The notes beneath the pieces were generated by a model. It worked only from the letters and a program-made list of their open reading frames with translations, was not told where the DNA came from and did no database searches. Below, one piece after another: positions 11,780-23,044 of a stretch of 64,000 bases of DNA. This stretch comes from Plumapathes pennacea (Eukaryota > Cnidaria > Anthozoa > Antipatharia > Myriopathidae). Every line of letters starts with the position of its first letter. Position 1 is the first letter of the stretch. A program made the translations under genes and the position numbers. The stretch lies in assembly GCA_964036295.1 (NCBI GenBank), contig OZ038469.1:3612067-3676066 (forward strand). The letters are read 5' to 3'.

Positions 11780-13760
11780 CTGTGAAGTGGGCCCAACAAA
11801 TCTTCAGCAACCGGACATCTCACAAGTCTAGAGTCGAGTCATCAACATTTCTGGTCCTTCGAGCTGGATGGCAGAATTTGGAAATGATTGACTCTAATCA
11901 AGAGTTGGAAGGTTCACCAAGACCGAGAGAAGATTTAAGCATCAAAGCAAATGAGTATGCAACAAGCACAAAGCAAGACGTTGTCGGCGGCGCAAGAACA
12001 AAAAAGCCCACAGCGAAAGGCATGACTTTTCAAGCCCACATTAAATGGCAAAACGTCAATCTGCCCAAAGGAAAATATCGCGTCAAATGAAGAAAATAGA
12101 ACTGTTCACTAAAGACTATGACAACGTGCACATAGTTCAGAGTGAACTGAAGACTTTGCATGAAGTTCTTGAAGACCTGCAGAAAACACACGTCTTACGT
12201 GGTACTCTGACCACAAAGGAAGAAAAACTCATTGCAAGGGACTAATACCAAGAGCACAAGATAATGGGTGATTTCATTGACAAAATCGGAAATTGGACTA
12301 TCTTGGCAAAGCGCCAAATAGAGGAACAGCTCAATAACGGTTCAATTATCTCCAAACTGTCTAACCGTTCCAAGGCTTCTTTAAGAGCTTCATCTGTCTC
12401 TACGAGAGCCAGAGAAAGAGCCAAAGCAGCAGAATTAGTTGCCAGAGCCGCTATGCTAGAGAAAAAACAAGCTCTTCAAAATGAAACTGTAAGGCTTGAA
12501 CTGCAGGAAGGGGTTGGAGTGGCTCAAGCTCGTGAGCGCGCATACGCTCAAGTGGAACAAGAACTGAACTTTAACGACGGGATGAATGAATATCTCGATG
12601 AACACAAAGTTACAGTCGCAGCAACCCACTTCTGCTTTATCAAAGGCTTTATCTGTCTCTCAACCAATTGAGCTACGGCCCCCAGTGAAGAGCGTGATTA
12701 CAACCAGATTTTCACTGAAAGCAGACAAATTCCCTGTAACCGAACTTTTGAAGAACTGTACCCGGAAGGACAACCAAAGAAACTGATAAAGGGGTGTCTA
12801 TTCATGGACCCCAAGAAGGGTTACCTGGAAGCAAAACAGCTGCTGGAAGAAAAGTACGGTGACACATAGAGGATCTCCAATGCTTACCTCAAGAAAGTAA
12901 CTGAATGGCCGACCATCAAACTGGGAGATGACGTTGCCCTTGATCGGTATTCAACTTTCCTAACCCAATGCCTTAGCCATGATGTCACTCTCTTTCTTTA
13001 CGATCTTGGACCACCCGCAAAAATCATCAAAACATGATGAAGAAGCTCCCAATGCAGCTGCAGGATCATTGGTGCAGTGAAACCAATGGATCAGCCAATA
13101 ACGGGCCCAGTATCTGACACGGAAACTTGCAAGACGGAATGGACATGGCAAAGCTATCAATCCCCAGATGCTACAACAAAAGTGAAGGTCGCATGGTACA
13201 GCGCCAACGTCATGTGTTTGCTGATGCGTCTGAGACTGCCTTTAGCGCTGTAGCTTACCTAAGACTCCAGTCTGAAGACGGCATTCACCACTGCTCCTTT
13301 GTACTTGGAAAGGTGAAGTAGAGATTAGAGATTAGAGCTGCAAGCTGCGGTCCTGACAGTACGGATTGGCCAAACCACCCAGAGAGAGCTAGATATTTAG
13401 GCTAAGCAGATCACCTACTGGACAGATTTAACTACCATGCTCCAGTATACCAAGAGTGAGAAAGCCAGATTTCACACTTTTGTAGACAACGGGGTTGCTG
13501 AATTGAGAGAAGGCTCGGATCCAAACAAGTGGAGGCATGCTCCTGGCTACCTAAACACTTCTAGCGACTGTTCCAGGGGCTTATCTGCACAAGACCTAAG
13601 ACAAGAAAGCCCATGGATCCAAGGACTGAGTTTCCTCTGGCAAGACGAAAGTCACTGGCCAGAACAAAAAATCTGCCGACCTCCTGATTACTATGACCCT
13701 GAAGTTGAAGTCGAGATGTGATCCGCTTTCTCTTCCAAAGTGGACAACACCTTAATGGAT
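11780..13760 (+). pseudogene. decayed, internally deleted BEL/Pao retrotransposon
   Basis: Plus-strand pieces in several frames: a gag-like, lysine- and glutamate-rich coiled-coil stretch (about 12045-12600, with RARERAKAAELVARAAMLEK), then the Pao-type connection and RNase H-like region (13127-13321 with FADASETAFSAVAYLR, then 13437-13721 with KWRHAPGYLNTSSDCSRG and WIQGLSFLWQDESHWP). Protease and most of reverse transcriptase are absent and stops and frameshifts separate the blocks. Family assignment rests on the ADASE...YLR and SRGLSA...FLWQ patterns of BEL/Pao pol proteins. No LTRs were recognised. It cannot encode a functional element. Confidence 0.75.
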
Positions 13761-13982
13761 CCAGAGAAAACCTCCTCATGAATTAACCTACGTAGAGTGA
13801 CCGCATGGATCAAGAGATTCACTGCTAAATGCCAGAGAAAGCTGAAAAAGCAAGTGTCTAATCTCACTGCAGATATGAGGTGTCCTTCAAGGAGTTAGCC
13901 TCTGTTTTATCACTCATTTCTAAACCAGTAGGGCATGGCACCAGTGACACTCAGAAACGTCTTGGTGAAGTAATCAATATTG

Positions 13983-14310
13983 TCAAGAACATTCCATCAT
14001 ACGTAGCTTCAGAGTATATATACATGAAAACTCCCTGCGTTCCAGTTGGTATTCCAGGAATTCACTCTCCGCATCTAATGTTGTGTCACCTAGCCAAGTC
14101 TCTGTGAAGATCAATACATCCAGTTGGAGTAGTAGCATTGGAGCTTGCACAGATTGGATTAGTTCTTGGAATGCGTGCATATAAATGCCCTGTGGTAACT
14201 GCTAGGCCAAGTTTGCTGATGCAACCTTCAACAAGTTGCTGCTGTGCACTGAAGCAGCTCTTCTTGTAGTTTTGCAACAGGGTTTTGTTGCAATTCTTAC
14301 TACGACCCAT
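13983..14310 (-). pseudogene. LINE endonuclease fragment
   Basis: On the minus strand, LDVLIFTETWLGDTTLD matches the conserved D-x-x-x-x-TETWL block of LINE apurinic-type endonucleases. Flanking frames are short and broken by stops. No reverse transcriptase follows. It abuts the BEL/Pao remnant and the first minisatellite. Confidence 0.5.
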
Positions 14311-14407
14311 GTCAACAAAAGCAAAGACACGTTCTTACCTTAGTCCAAGAGGTGTAAAGTGAGTCACACCAGGACAACAAGGAGACAGCAGCAGGGTGAG
14401 AGGCAGT

Positions 14408-14974
14408 AACACGCCAGGGCGACAACCTAACACGCCAGGGCGACAACCTAACACGCCAGGGCGACAACCTAACACGCCAGGGCAACAACCTAACACGCCA
14501 GGGCGACAACCAAACACGCCAGGGCGACAACCTAACACGCCAGGGCGACAACCTAACACGCCAGGGCGACAACCTAACACGCCAGGGCGACAACCTAACA
14601 TGCCAGGGCGACAACCAAACACGCCAGGGCGACAACCTAACACGCCAGGACGACAACCAAACACGCCAGGGCGACAACCTAACACGCCAGGGCGACAACC
14701 TAACACGCCAGGGCGACAACCTAACACGCCAGGGCGACAACCTAACACGCCAGGGCGACAACCTAACACGCCAGGGCGACAACCTAACACGCCAGGGCGA
14801 CAACCTAACACGCCAGGGCGACAACCTAACACGCCAGGGCGACAACCAAACACGCCAGGGCGACAACCTAACAAGCCAGGGCGACAACCTTACATGCCAG
14901 GGCGACAACAAAACACGCCAGGGCGACAACCAAACACGCCAGGGTGACAACCAAGCACGCCAGGATGACAACCA
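14408..14974. repeat. 21-bp minisatellite, 27 units
   Basis: The unit aacacgccagggcgacaacc plus one base (t or a) repeats for 567 bp, exactly 27 x 21. Variation is confined to a few positions (c/t at cacgcc, g/a in agggcg, the final a/t). Because 21 is a multiple of three, the plus strand reads (NTPGRQP)n while minus-strand frames read (GCRPGVL)n and (LSPWRVR)n. No start context, promoter or splice signals indicate that any of these is translated. Confidence 0.95.
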
Positions 14975-15284
14975 ACTGCCAACTGGACAACCTGATACGC
15001 CCAGTGTGTATACATTACAAAGCCAAGGAAGCATCCTACACGGCATCGAAACGCAGAACGCAAAGGCGACAATCAGACACGCCAGGGCGACAACCCCCCG
15101 CAGCTACCCAACACGCCTTACGACGGCAGGCAGGCACGAAATGGGGGAAGTAGGCACAAGACGAGAGGCGGTCGCAGCTATGCGCCGAGGATCGAGACAG
15201 TAGGCCTGCCACATAATGACAGAACATATACCACAGCAAGACGTGCCATTCCTGCCCGCAGCAAGACAGCATAAAGGTTTCCAG

Positions 15285-15893
15285 AAGACAGAAGGTTATC
15301 AGTGCAAGACGGAAGGCGATCACTGCAAGACGGAAGGCGGTCGCATCAAGACGGCAGGCGGTCGCAGCAAGACAGCAGGCGGTCGCAGCAAGACTGCAGG
15401 CGGTCGCAGCAAGACGGAAGGCGGTCGCAGCAAGACGGAAGGCGGTCGCAGCAAGACGGAAGGCGGTCGCGGCAAGACGGAAGGCGGTCGCGGCAAGACG
15501 GAAGGCGGTCGCGGCAAGACGGCAGACGGTCGCGGCAAGACGGAAGGCGGTCGCGGCAAGACGGCAGGCGGTCGCAGCAAGACGGCAGGCGGTCGCAGCA
15601 AGACGGAAGGCGGTCGCAGCAAGACGGCAGGCGGTCGCAGCAAGACGGAAGGCGGTCGCAGCAAGACGGAAGGCGGTCGCAGCAAGACGGCAGGCGGTCG
15701 CAGCAAGACGGAAGGCGGTCGCAGCAAGACGGCAGGCGGTCGCAGCAAGACGGCAGGCGGTCGCAGCAAGACGGAAGGCGGTCGCAGCAAGACGGCAGGC
15801 GGTTGCAGCAAGACGGCAGGCGGTCGCAGCAAGACGGAAGGCGGTCGCAGCAAGACGGAAGGCGGTCGCAGCAAGACGGAAGGTGGTTACACA
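15285..15893. repeat. second 21-bp minisatellite, 29 units
   Basis: The unit aagacggaaggcggtcgcag plus c repeats for 609 bp, exactly 29 x 21, with common variants at gaa/gca and agc/ggc. Frames read (KTEGGRS)n, (QDGRRSQ)n and, on minus, (CRLAATA)n-like peptides. Its unit differs in sequence from the array at 14408 but has the same length, and only about 310 bp separate the two arrays. Confidence 0.95.
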
Positions 15894-16072
15894 AAGGCTC
15901 CACAATCTTCTTGACTGCTTCTTGCTTGTTCCTGACGAAAGGAGAAACACCCTATTTTATGACAGTGGTCGTGCTAAGAATGCCAATGACATCCCAGTTG
16001 CAGAATGGCCTGTACAAGAACTTGAGGAAGAGCTGCCTCGGTGCACATCAGAAACCTGTTGTAAGTCCTGTC
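15894..16072 (+). other. short coding-like segment, unrecognised
   Basis: In one plus frame the stretch reads RRNTLFYDSGRAKNANDIP followed by VAEWPVQELEEELPRC and ends near a good donor (gtaagtcc at about 16072). The composition looks protein-like, but no start, partner exon or family was found. It may be an exon fragment or transposon debris. Confidence 0.25.
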
Positions 16073-16549
16073 TGGCAACTTGGCCTACAGTAATTGTAAC
16101 CAAGTTTCTTTTCCTGTAAGCATTGGACACAGCTCAACCAATTCGCCAAGGAGTCTGACCTCTAGCACATCTTTGAAATGCACACGATGCTCGCCAAAGC
16201 AACCATCCCCACGGCAAGACAACCACCCTTTCACTGATGATGCAAGAAACACACCAGTTCGAGACTCGATCCTCTTCCTGACCACCATCATCCTACTTGA
16301 GACTACATCCTGGATTAGTAAGCCAACTACAAAACCTATCAGATAAGAGAGGCCTTTTCTTCATCTTGGAGCATTCTCTAGCTTGCATATTCGAGTCCTG
16401 TAACACATGTGCTTTCCTCCAGAACTTCCCAACTGCCTTCAACAATTATCCAAGGACCCAGCCACCATCATAGGCATTTATTTTGTTGCAAATTGCATCA
16501 GATTGTATCTAGCTGTTGCCACAGCAGGTTTGAACCCATAACCAAGTTA

Positions 16550-16582
16550 CCTCTTTCTGTAAGTAAGACTTACAGAAAGAGG
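16550..16582. repeat. perfect 15-bp stem with 3-nt loop at the 3' edge of the DIRS-like element
   Basis: Left arm cctctttctgtaagt (16550-16564), loop aag, right arm acttacagaaagagg (16568-16582), without a mismatch. It lies directly beyond the recombinase C-terminal end of the minus-strand retroelement and may be part of its terminal structure. Confidence 0.8.
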
Positions 16583-16614
16583 ACAGACCTCACTTGAGCA
16601 GATCACCCCAACTG

Positions 16615-17529
16615 CTAAGCCAGGTGATGAGAGAGGCCAGCCAAAGCTGATTCAGGAGTTCTGATGTAGAGCTGATAAGCACTGCTGGTCCACCTCCCCA
16701 GGGCTTGAATGAGGTGATCCGGCACTCCACTGCGTGCTCCGATGCGAAAGCTATGGCTAGAGAAGTTGCCTGGTACACCTGCAGCTGCCAGGATTTGACA
16801 AAGCCAGTTGGTGAGTAAGGTGCAAGTCAGAGGCCACCCGTCCTGCAGCAAGAACAAGGGGCCTGGGGCAATACCTCTGAGAGCTAGATAAGCCAACATG
16901 GCCTGAACAGCGCAAAGAGGTGTACCAAGGCCAATGTGAATAAAGCAGCCAACGCGGAACGGATCAGTCTTGGACGCCTTAATCTTAACTTGCAAGCAGG
17001 AAGGGTTAGAGTTGGAGTTCACAGCAATATCTGATACCTCAAGGTGAATGGAGGACTGGAAACTGGCGAGGTTGGGGACTGGAACTCTAAGGATCTCAAG
17101 AAGCCAAAGAAGGCGAGAGTGCAGGCAGCCCAGAACATGCAGTGGTCAGGAAGAATCAGATCGAGGGAGTTGGCAACAATCCACATAATGCAGTCAGTCA
17201 CAGGTAAATGTTCGTCGGCAGGAGAGCCTTGTTGACGCTTGATGCTACGAACCACCCTGGAGATGTAGACAGTTGGCTAGAGGATCGGGGAAGCCTTGTT
17301 CGATGTGTAGAGACCGTACAGCAGAAAGGTAGACCTTAATGGAGAAATGTTGGAGGGACTCGGCTAAGGAAGTTGCAAAAAGGCAGAGGGTCCACTCATC
17401 GGCTGGACAAGGAGAGCCACTGGTGTGAAGCCTGCCGGAATGAAGACAGAACTGGTGAAACCTGTCTTGGGCGGACGTATAAGTTTGGTGAGTAGAAGGG
17501 GCCAGACCTTCGTAAGAAAATTCCAGCAC
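16615..17529 (-). pseudogene. tyrosine recombinase of the DIRS-like element
   Basis: Three frame blocks: N-terminal SAM-like domain (17245-17529, SYEGLAPSTHQTYTSAQDRF and VYLSAVRSLHIEQGF), a middle block (17019-17255, CTLAFFGFLRSLEF) and the catalytic block (16615-17022, SHSFRIGA...QALGRWTSSAYQLYIR). The last holds the H-x-x-R box and the nucleophile tyrosine region. Between FRIGA and RSGVPDHLI a few residues normally present appear to be missing, and the blocks are out of frame with each other, so no active enzyme is predicted. Confidence 0.85.
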
Positions 17530-17536
17530 CGCTGCT

Positions 17537-18880
17537 CTAGTTGGGAGAAGTCAGATCCTTGAGAAGCTGATGCAGAATTGGAACTGGAAACGGGTGTGCC
17601 TCAGGAGCTAAATGCCGGAATTCCGGCCAATTAAAACGAGAAAGGGCATCAGCAATTGAGTTCCGCATGCCAGGAATGTGTCGGGCCGTGAAGAAGTTGA
17701 AACAGGCTGAGGCCATAAGCAGACTACACATTAGATGCATCAGCTGGGGGACCTTGGAAGTCCTAGAGTTGAGGACCGACACGACAGCTGTGTTGTCAGA
17801 ATGGAACAAAATGTTCCTCTTAGCCCACCTTGGGCCCCACAGATGCGCTGCAATAACCACCGGGAAGAGTTCCTTGTAGGCAATAAACTCGTGCCATTGG
17901 ATGGGCAACCATGGACCAGAGAACCATTCTCCGCGGAAAAAGGCACCAAAGCCAAGGGAACTTGCTGTGTCAGAAGTGACCTCCAGATCTAAATCCGGGG
18001 TCAAGCCTGGATAGAGCCAGAAGCTGACGCCGTTCCCCGAAGAGAGAAATTGAACCCACCACTGGAGGTCAAGGTGGAACTCCCAGTTCAACCGGATAGG
18101 ATGATCAGGTTACCAGAAGCAGCAGAGCAGGCCAATCATGCGACGCAGGAAGGTTCAGCCAGGCCAGACCACTTTGGCCACAAAATGGAGGTGGCCGATC
18201 AAGGATTCGAGTTACCATCTGTCACACCAGCAGCGAGGAACCCACGAGAAGAGTAAATCTTGAAGGGCAAGTAGCTTCTCAGCTGGTAGGCGAGCTATCT
18301 GGTTGACTGAGTCAAGTTCGATGCCCAAAACAACCATACAAGTTGTGGGTCTCACACACTTAGTGGGATGCAGTGGCAGGCCCAGCCGACGACAAATGTT
18401 TAAGGCAGTGTCGAGATTGTGAGCACACTGTAGAGAATTAGGAGGGCCCACGCTGATGAAATCATCCAAGTAGTGAACGAGATCGGACACCACGTAGGAT
18501 CCATTCCACTAAGTACGCTACTGAGTTGAAGATGAACGGTGCTGAAGGCCAAACGGGAGCATGAGATCGATGTAAAACTAGCCTTTCGATACTTCATTGG
18601 CCAGATAGGCATCGACGACGGCTGGATGTTGAAGGGCAGACGGCTTGTTACGTTTAGAGGAGCTAAGCGGAGAGGTTGCAAGGAAGCCCACCTTAAACCC
18701 ATGCCTAAGCTCCTGGATTACGAAGGAAACTCGATTCTGGTCCGGGTGCTCACGCAGCTCCTGGGTGAAGAGGTCAGGGACGAGAGGGCTAACTAATTTG
18801 ACTGGAGGAAGGGGAGGCCATGCTAGAAGGGGAAGTAAAAATGAATTGGCAACCAGAACACGCACGCAGCAATGCAACCA
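17537..18880 (-). pseudogene. reverse transcriptase-RNase H of the DIRS-like element, internally deleted
   Basis: The N-terminal part (18578-18877) carries NKPSALQHPAVVDAYLANEV, but the text then jumps to FYIDLMLPFGL, skipping the palm segment expected to hold the first catalytic aspartate. The second motif is present as VHYLDDFISVG (about 18465). RNase H (17537-18091) has LEVTSDTASSLGFGAFF, FHSDNTAVV and IADALSR. Stops occur at about 18110-18200. The deletion and frameshifts rule out activity. Confidence 0.85.
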
Positions 18881-18947
18881 AGCAACTCAAGCAAAACTTA
18901 ATGGAACTAAGAAGCAACCAAGGCAACAGCAACAGCAAAACTAGTGA

Positions 18948-20170
18948 CTAGCAAGAAAACAGAAAAGAATTAAAGTCCCTTCTTGGGATGCTTGGAGAGC
19001 TCCTTGGAGTCTGGGCCAGGCGACAAACCATGTTTGGCGTCAGGCATGATGTCCAGATCGGGCGAATCAAAACAATCCTTGGCACGATGTAAGCCAGAAC
19101 AAGAACTGCATTTGTGGGCGAAGCGGCAGGAAGAATAAGGCGCAGAGCAACAACCACGGTTCCATGACCTGCAGACAGCAAGCGACAAGTTGTTACCCCA
19201 AGCTTCGCTAAACTCCGCTAAGACGGGATACAGAACGGATCCAGGGAGAGGCACCCACTGAATGGAAATTGAACAGCTGGACATCCATGCTTGACCAATC
19301 CTGCAGCTTCGTGGCGGCGGCATGCTGGCAAATGGCACAATCATAGGCCAACCAAACACGACCGGAAAATTGCCAGTAAGTACGGAGGATTAGAAGCTTG
19401 TAGCTCGTTAAATCACGCCAGCGATGTTGGAAGTGAGAAAACAAGGACCAAGGAAAAAACTGAGAACGCTTCAATCCAAGACACAATGCCCTTGATGCGC
19501 CGGCGTTGTCTCTTGGGAGTGGAGGTGAGAATGGCATGCCTATCAAACAGCAGTTGAGGCTCGGGTTCAACTTCTGACAAATTCACCTAGAGAAGGTCGC
19601 TGAAATCCACGAATTTGCCCGCCACAGTTTGTGCCACCAGCTTTGCAGGTACAGAAGAGAAACTGGGACCAACGACAAAGGGTTGTTGAAAAATGGGTGG
19701 GGCCAAACTAGGAACGTGAGCAGAGGTAGCCACGTGGAACGGGTTTTGGACGAACGAAGACACAAAGTTGGACAGCACAGCAATAGGCAGAATGGCAAGG
19801 GAGTAAGTGTTCCCAATGAGGGCACAGCAACTGACCTACCTTGAACAGAAGGGGCAGAGGAAGCTTGTAGATTGAGACACTCCGGCTCCGTTGGAGAGGC
19901 CACCCCACGCCAAACAAGATGGAGCAACAACAGGCACACGAACAGGTGTGATCGAACTCACGATTGGTAAAACAGATGCCAATTGCGACAAGGCCGCAGG
20001 TCCAGCGGGTGGCAAATCGGCAGCTAACGCAACACGAACTGCAGCCACCAGAGGTGATGAACTCCGGCAAAGGACTAGGATCAGAGCGTGGCAGCGAAGG
20101 AGGAGCTGTCACCAGAGAAGACAAAGTCGTGGTAGAGTCGAAGCACTCGACGCCATGGCCAAAGAGTAAG
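18948..20170 (-). pseudogene. gag-like region of the DIRS-like element
   Basis: The region has two frame-shifted blocks. One (about 19208-19500) reads WRDLTSYKLLILRTYWQFSG and LQDWSSMDVQLFNFH. The other (about 19000-19170) carries a cysteine/histidine knuckle, CRFAHKCSSCSGLHRAKDC. Upstream text includes VAGKFVDFSDLL. These phrases resemble gag ORFs of cnidarian YR retroelements as I remember them; exact boundaries and start are unclear. Confidence 0.65.
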
Positions 20171-20375
20171 CACTATCAAGACTATTACGAGTTTGACGCA
20201 ACATCGCAAACTTGGAGCCAAGCAAGAGATCTGCAACGATCTGCAAGCAAACTGCAAATGCCACAAACCACGCAAAGCCCCAGAATGCCATGGGGCACCC
20301 CCTGCTGCGGGGAGCGACTGCTGACCAGCAATTGTCTCGTGGTTAACTTTGCCTAAATTACATTTAGCCACATTT

Positions 20376-21585
20376 AAAAGTGCATCAGTTTCCAGTGGCC
20401 AAGAACAGTGCTACAAACCAAGTTTCAATAATATATTATCTACCTATTTAGGAAATTTTGGAGGGAATTTTGTAATTTTGGGAAGACTTCAGAAAAGTGC
20501 TCTCTCATAAGAGAGACTGACCCGGATCAACTGCTGTGACAAATTGCACAAGGTTCTAACAAATGGTCACACTGAAGATCTTCGAATAAGTGCCCCACTC
20601 TAATAGATGACCACCCCCACCCACCCCCCCCCCCCCCCCCCCCCTCTTGGCCAAAATTTTAAATAAGTGCCTCCTCTCCTTTACAGACTTTGTCGTTTTT
20701 GCACTGATGGTAAATTAGCACCATCGAAAATCAAAATCGATGTTTTATGCTTTAAAGTATGTCGCTATTAATAGATCTATACGAACTGCTTTGTTGTTCA
20801 TAAGCAAATGATACGCATTGCAAAAGTAAATGACTAGGGAAGATTTAATAAGGGCCTCCCCTCAAACAAGCTCGCCCTTTGGATAAGCATTCCTAACATA
20901 AAGTTGCTGAGGTCCAGGATGCTTGTGGTATGACAGAATGGTAAAAAATCTAAAACACTTCACTTATCTTTCTTGAGCCATTTTTCATTAAATGATTTAG
21001 AAGTTGTGCCTCAGTAAGAACTGAAAAACAAAAAAAAGAAGAGAGTTGCACATAACTTCTGGTGGAAGGCCAGAGGGCACAACTTGCGCTACACTACATT
21101 TGTGGCAGTGTCAATTGAGAACGTTTTAGAAAAACAACAGCAAAAAAGTTGACATCTGAAAAATAAAAACACAGGCAAAGCAATAATTCTTTGTCAACCA
21201 AACTGATTAGACATCATTGCTTTCAGCAGCCAATATCTGTATTGTTTGCACAACTTATCATTTGGGATTTTTCTGCATAATATCGTAGCAGACCTGGAAA
21301 TTTTGGCACTTTGGATTAAATCTATCTAATAAAAAAAGCAAGCTGTTCACACGTATGTGACAGACAGCAAATTAGGTTTTTGCCCAACGTAGTGCAGCAA
21401 ACACTAAGTATAAAATATAAAATATAAAATTCAAAAGTGCCCTCCCATTTAAAAACGTTCATGTCCACAAATTAATGTAAAATAAAGTCTTTGAGAGAAT
21501 AGGACTCACTGAGAACGTTTAGAGCACCTCTTTCAAAGACAAAGTAAATAACATCATACATGACTGTAGAATAACATATCAGAGC
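20376..21585. other. intergenic, no gene seen; C-tract at 20615-20644
   Basis: Low-complexity C-rich run (about 20615-20644) and AT-rich sequence. I see no supported coding or structural feature. It lies downstream of the unrecognised minus-strand gene and could contain further 3' exons or UTR of it. Confidence 0.4.
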
Positions 21586-23037
21586 TTACAGTTTTCTGTT
21601 CAATACATTTCTACATTCATCTTCCACTTGAAGCCATCTCCAGCCAAATAATCCTTCTAAACTTTGAGTCAAGTCCATGTGCCATGCCTCTTTTCCACTG
21701 TCCCGAAAGCTGCGTGGTATGAAAGCTCTGCGAGAAAAGAGAGAAATGTATTAAATAACCTGGAATGTTTCAAAGACAGGCATAAAGCTAAGCGTAAGTT
21801 CGTTTCATTCATTTGTATGTCACAAGTTTCAACTTAGTAAGACTCACCAGAAAGCCTGACTTTCGCTCGCTCTGCCATTTTTGGTTTACAAATCTCTTCT
21901 CACAAACACATCCATCTTTGTTGGAGTCTTCTCACAAATGGCTTCTGTGCATGATGGAACAAAAGGTGTGAAAAATGCAGTCAAGCCAGTTTTGACACAC
22001 TTGTCAGTTGGATGCATGAACAAAGCAGCATGGGATGCATGAACAAAAAGTGCACGAGGTTGGGTGGGGTTTTTTGGGTTATAAGTAAACGGCCACCGCC
22101 ATATAACTAAAAAATAGATATCTAAAAAGTACATGTGCCTACTGCTCTAAAGCAGGGAGGTTACTGAGTAGGCATGAGAGCGAAACCTGATAACTTATAT
22201 GTAAATTAGTGGAAAACAGTTTAAAACACACTAAAAAAAGTCGAAATATCATGGCTTTTGTGCCCCTTGTACAAACAAGTTTATTACTTCGCACTGTCCT
22301 GTTGTCACAGCCTGCAGATCATAAGGACATAACTCAATTGCTAATTTATCAAGGATTATGCCATCTTATGTTTTATTCATCATCGTCGGTATAGAGAAGC
22401 TTGTCAATTTATAAGAGATAATATCATTTAAATATTATTTCAAAAGCAGCCTCTATTTTGTGTTCAACGTGAGCAACTTCAAAATATGTAAACTAACATC
22501 AAGTCAATATGAGTATATTTATTTATAATTTGAATACCTGTGCAGTTGCGTCGCCGCCCGAGTCGCCGTCTGTACTCTTCACGTTGACATTGAGAATGGC
22601 AATCATCTTGTCCTTGTTGTTTAAATCATGTAGATCAGATATTTCTACATATTCGTTCCAATCGCTCTCGAATCTTTGAAAATATATTCGCCTATTTTGC
22701 GAAACGTCAAAATGAGCTTTTGTATATTGATTTAGGTCCTCAAGAGACTTGAAATGCTGGACTTCAACCACTTGGCGTCTGTCACCAAGCTGTAAAAGGA
22801 TCTGCAACGCCAGATAAACATTCTGTGTTTTTATTTTGAATATATGTATTCCACATGGCTACTCGAGCAAACAAAATATTAAAATATGCACCTATTGCAA
22901 GAATGAAAACACAAATATGCAAACAATTACGTTCTTATTGCTGCAGTGCACGAAACTATGACTCGACAGAACACGGATGGTTTAATTTCAGGCCAATAAC
23001 TCAAGGATTTTACCTTCTTCGTTTCCTCCGTCGCCAT
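21586..23037 (-). CDS. unrecognised small protein, four-exon model, 156 residues
   Basis: Exon 1 (23014-23037) codes MATEETKK; exon 2 (22538-22801) continues ILLQLGDRRQVVEVQHFKSL, RRIYFQRFESDWNEYVEISD, NKDKMIAILNVNV and ends GGDATAQ. Both junctions are clean GT/AG in phase 0. A 41-nt exon 3 (21904-21944, donor gtgaga) restores the phase needed for exon 4 (21586-21727), which reads AFIPRSFRDSGKEAWHMDL then TQSLEGLFGWRWLQVEDECR and a TAA. Exons 1-2 are well supported. Exon 3 is the weakest call, and the terminal CTGTAAGC could itself be a donor to more exons. Residues 9-75 have the size and beta-strand-like alternation of a PB1/ubiquitin-like fold, which is inference only. I do not recognise the family. 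The start codon is 8 bp from a large palindrome. Confidence 0.6.
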
Positions 23038-23044
23038 GTTTCAT

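Larger units (their letters stand above)
16590..20375 (-). mobile_element. degenerate DIRS-like tyrosine-recombinase retrotransposon
   Basis: Reading the minus strand from 20375 downward, the order is gag-like region with a cysteine-rich knuckle, reverse transcriptase, RNase H, then tyrosine recombinase. That order and use of a recombinase instead of a DDE integrase define DIRS/Ngaro-type elements. Several stops, frameshifts and an internal reverse-transcriptase deletion show that it is dead. Terminal repeats were not clearly resolved, except for the stem-loop at 16550. Confidence 0.85.

Noticed and set aside
14408-15893. CRISPR-like regularly repeated array
   Set aside because: The repeats are directly adjacent 21-mers with no spacers, and the surrounding genome is clearly eukaryotic.
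14312-15950. Long ORFs of 180-304 residues on both strands (LSPWRVR, GCRPGVL, CRLAATA, QDGRRSQ repeats)
   Set aside because: They exist only because the 21-bp minisatellite periods preserve frames; all phases are open alike and no splice, start or family signal favours one.
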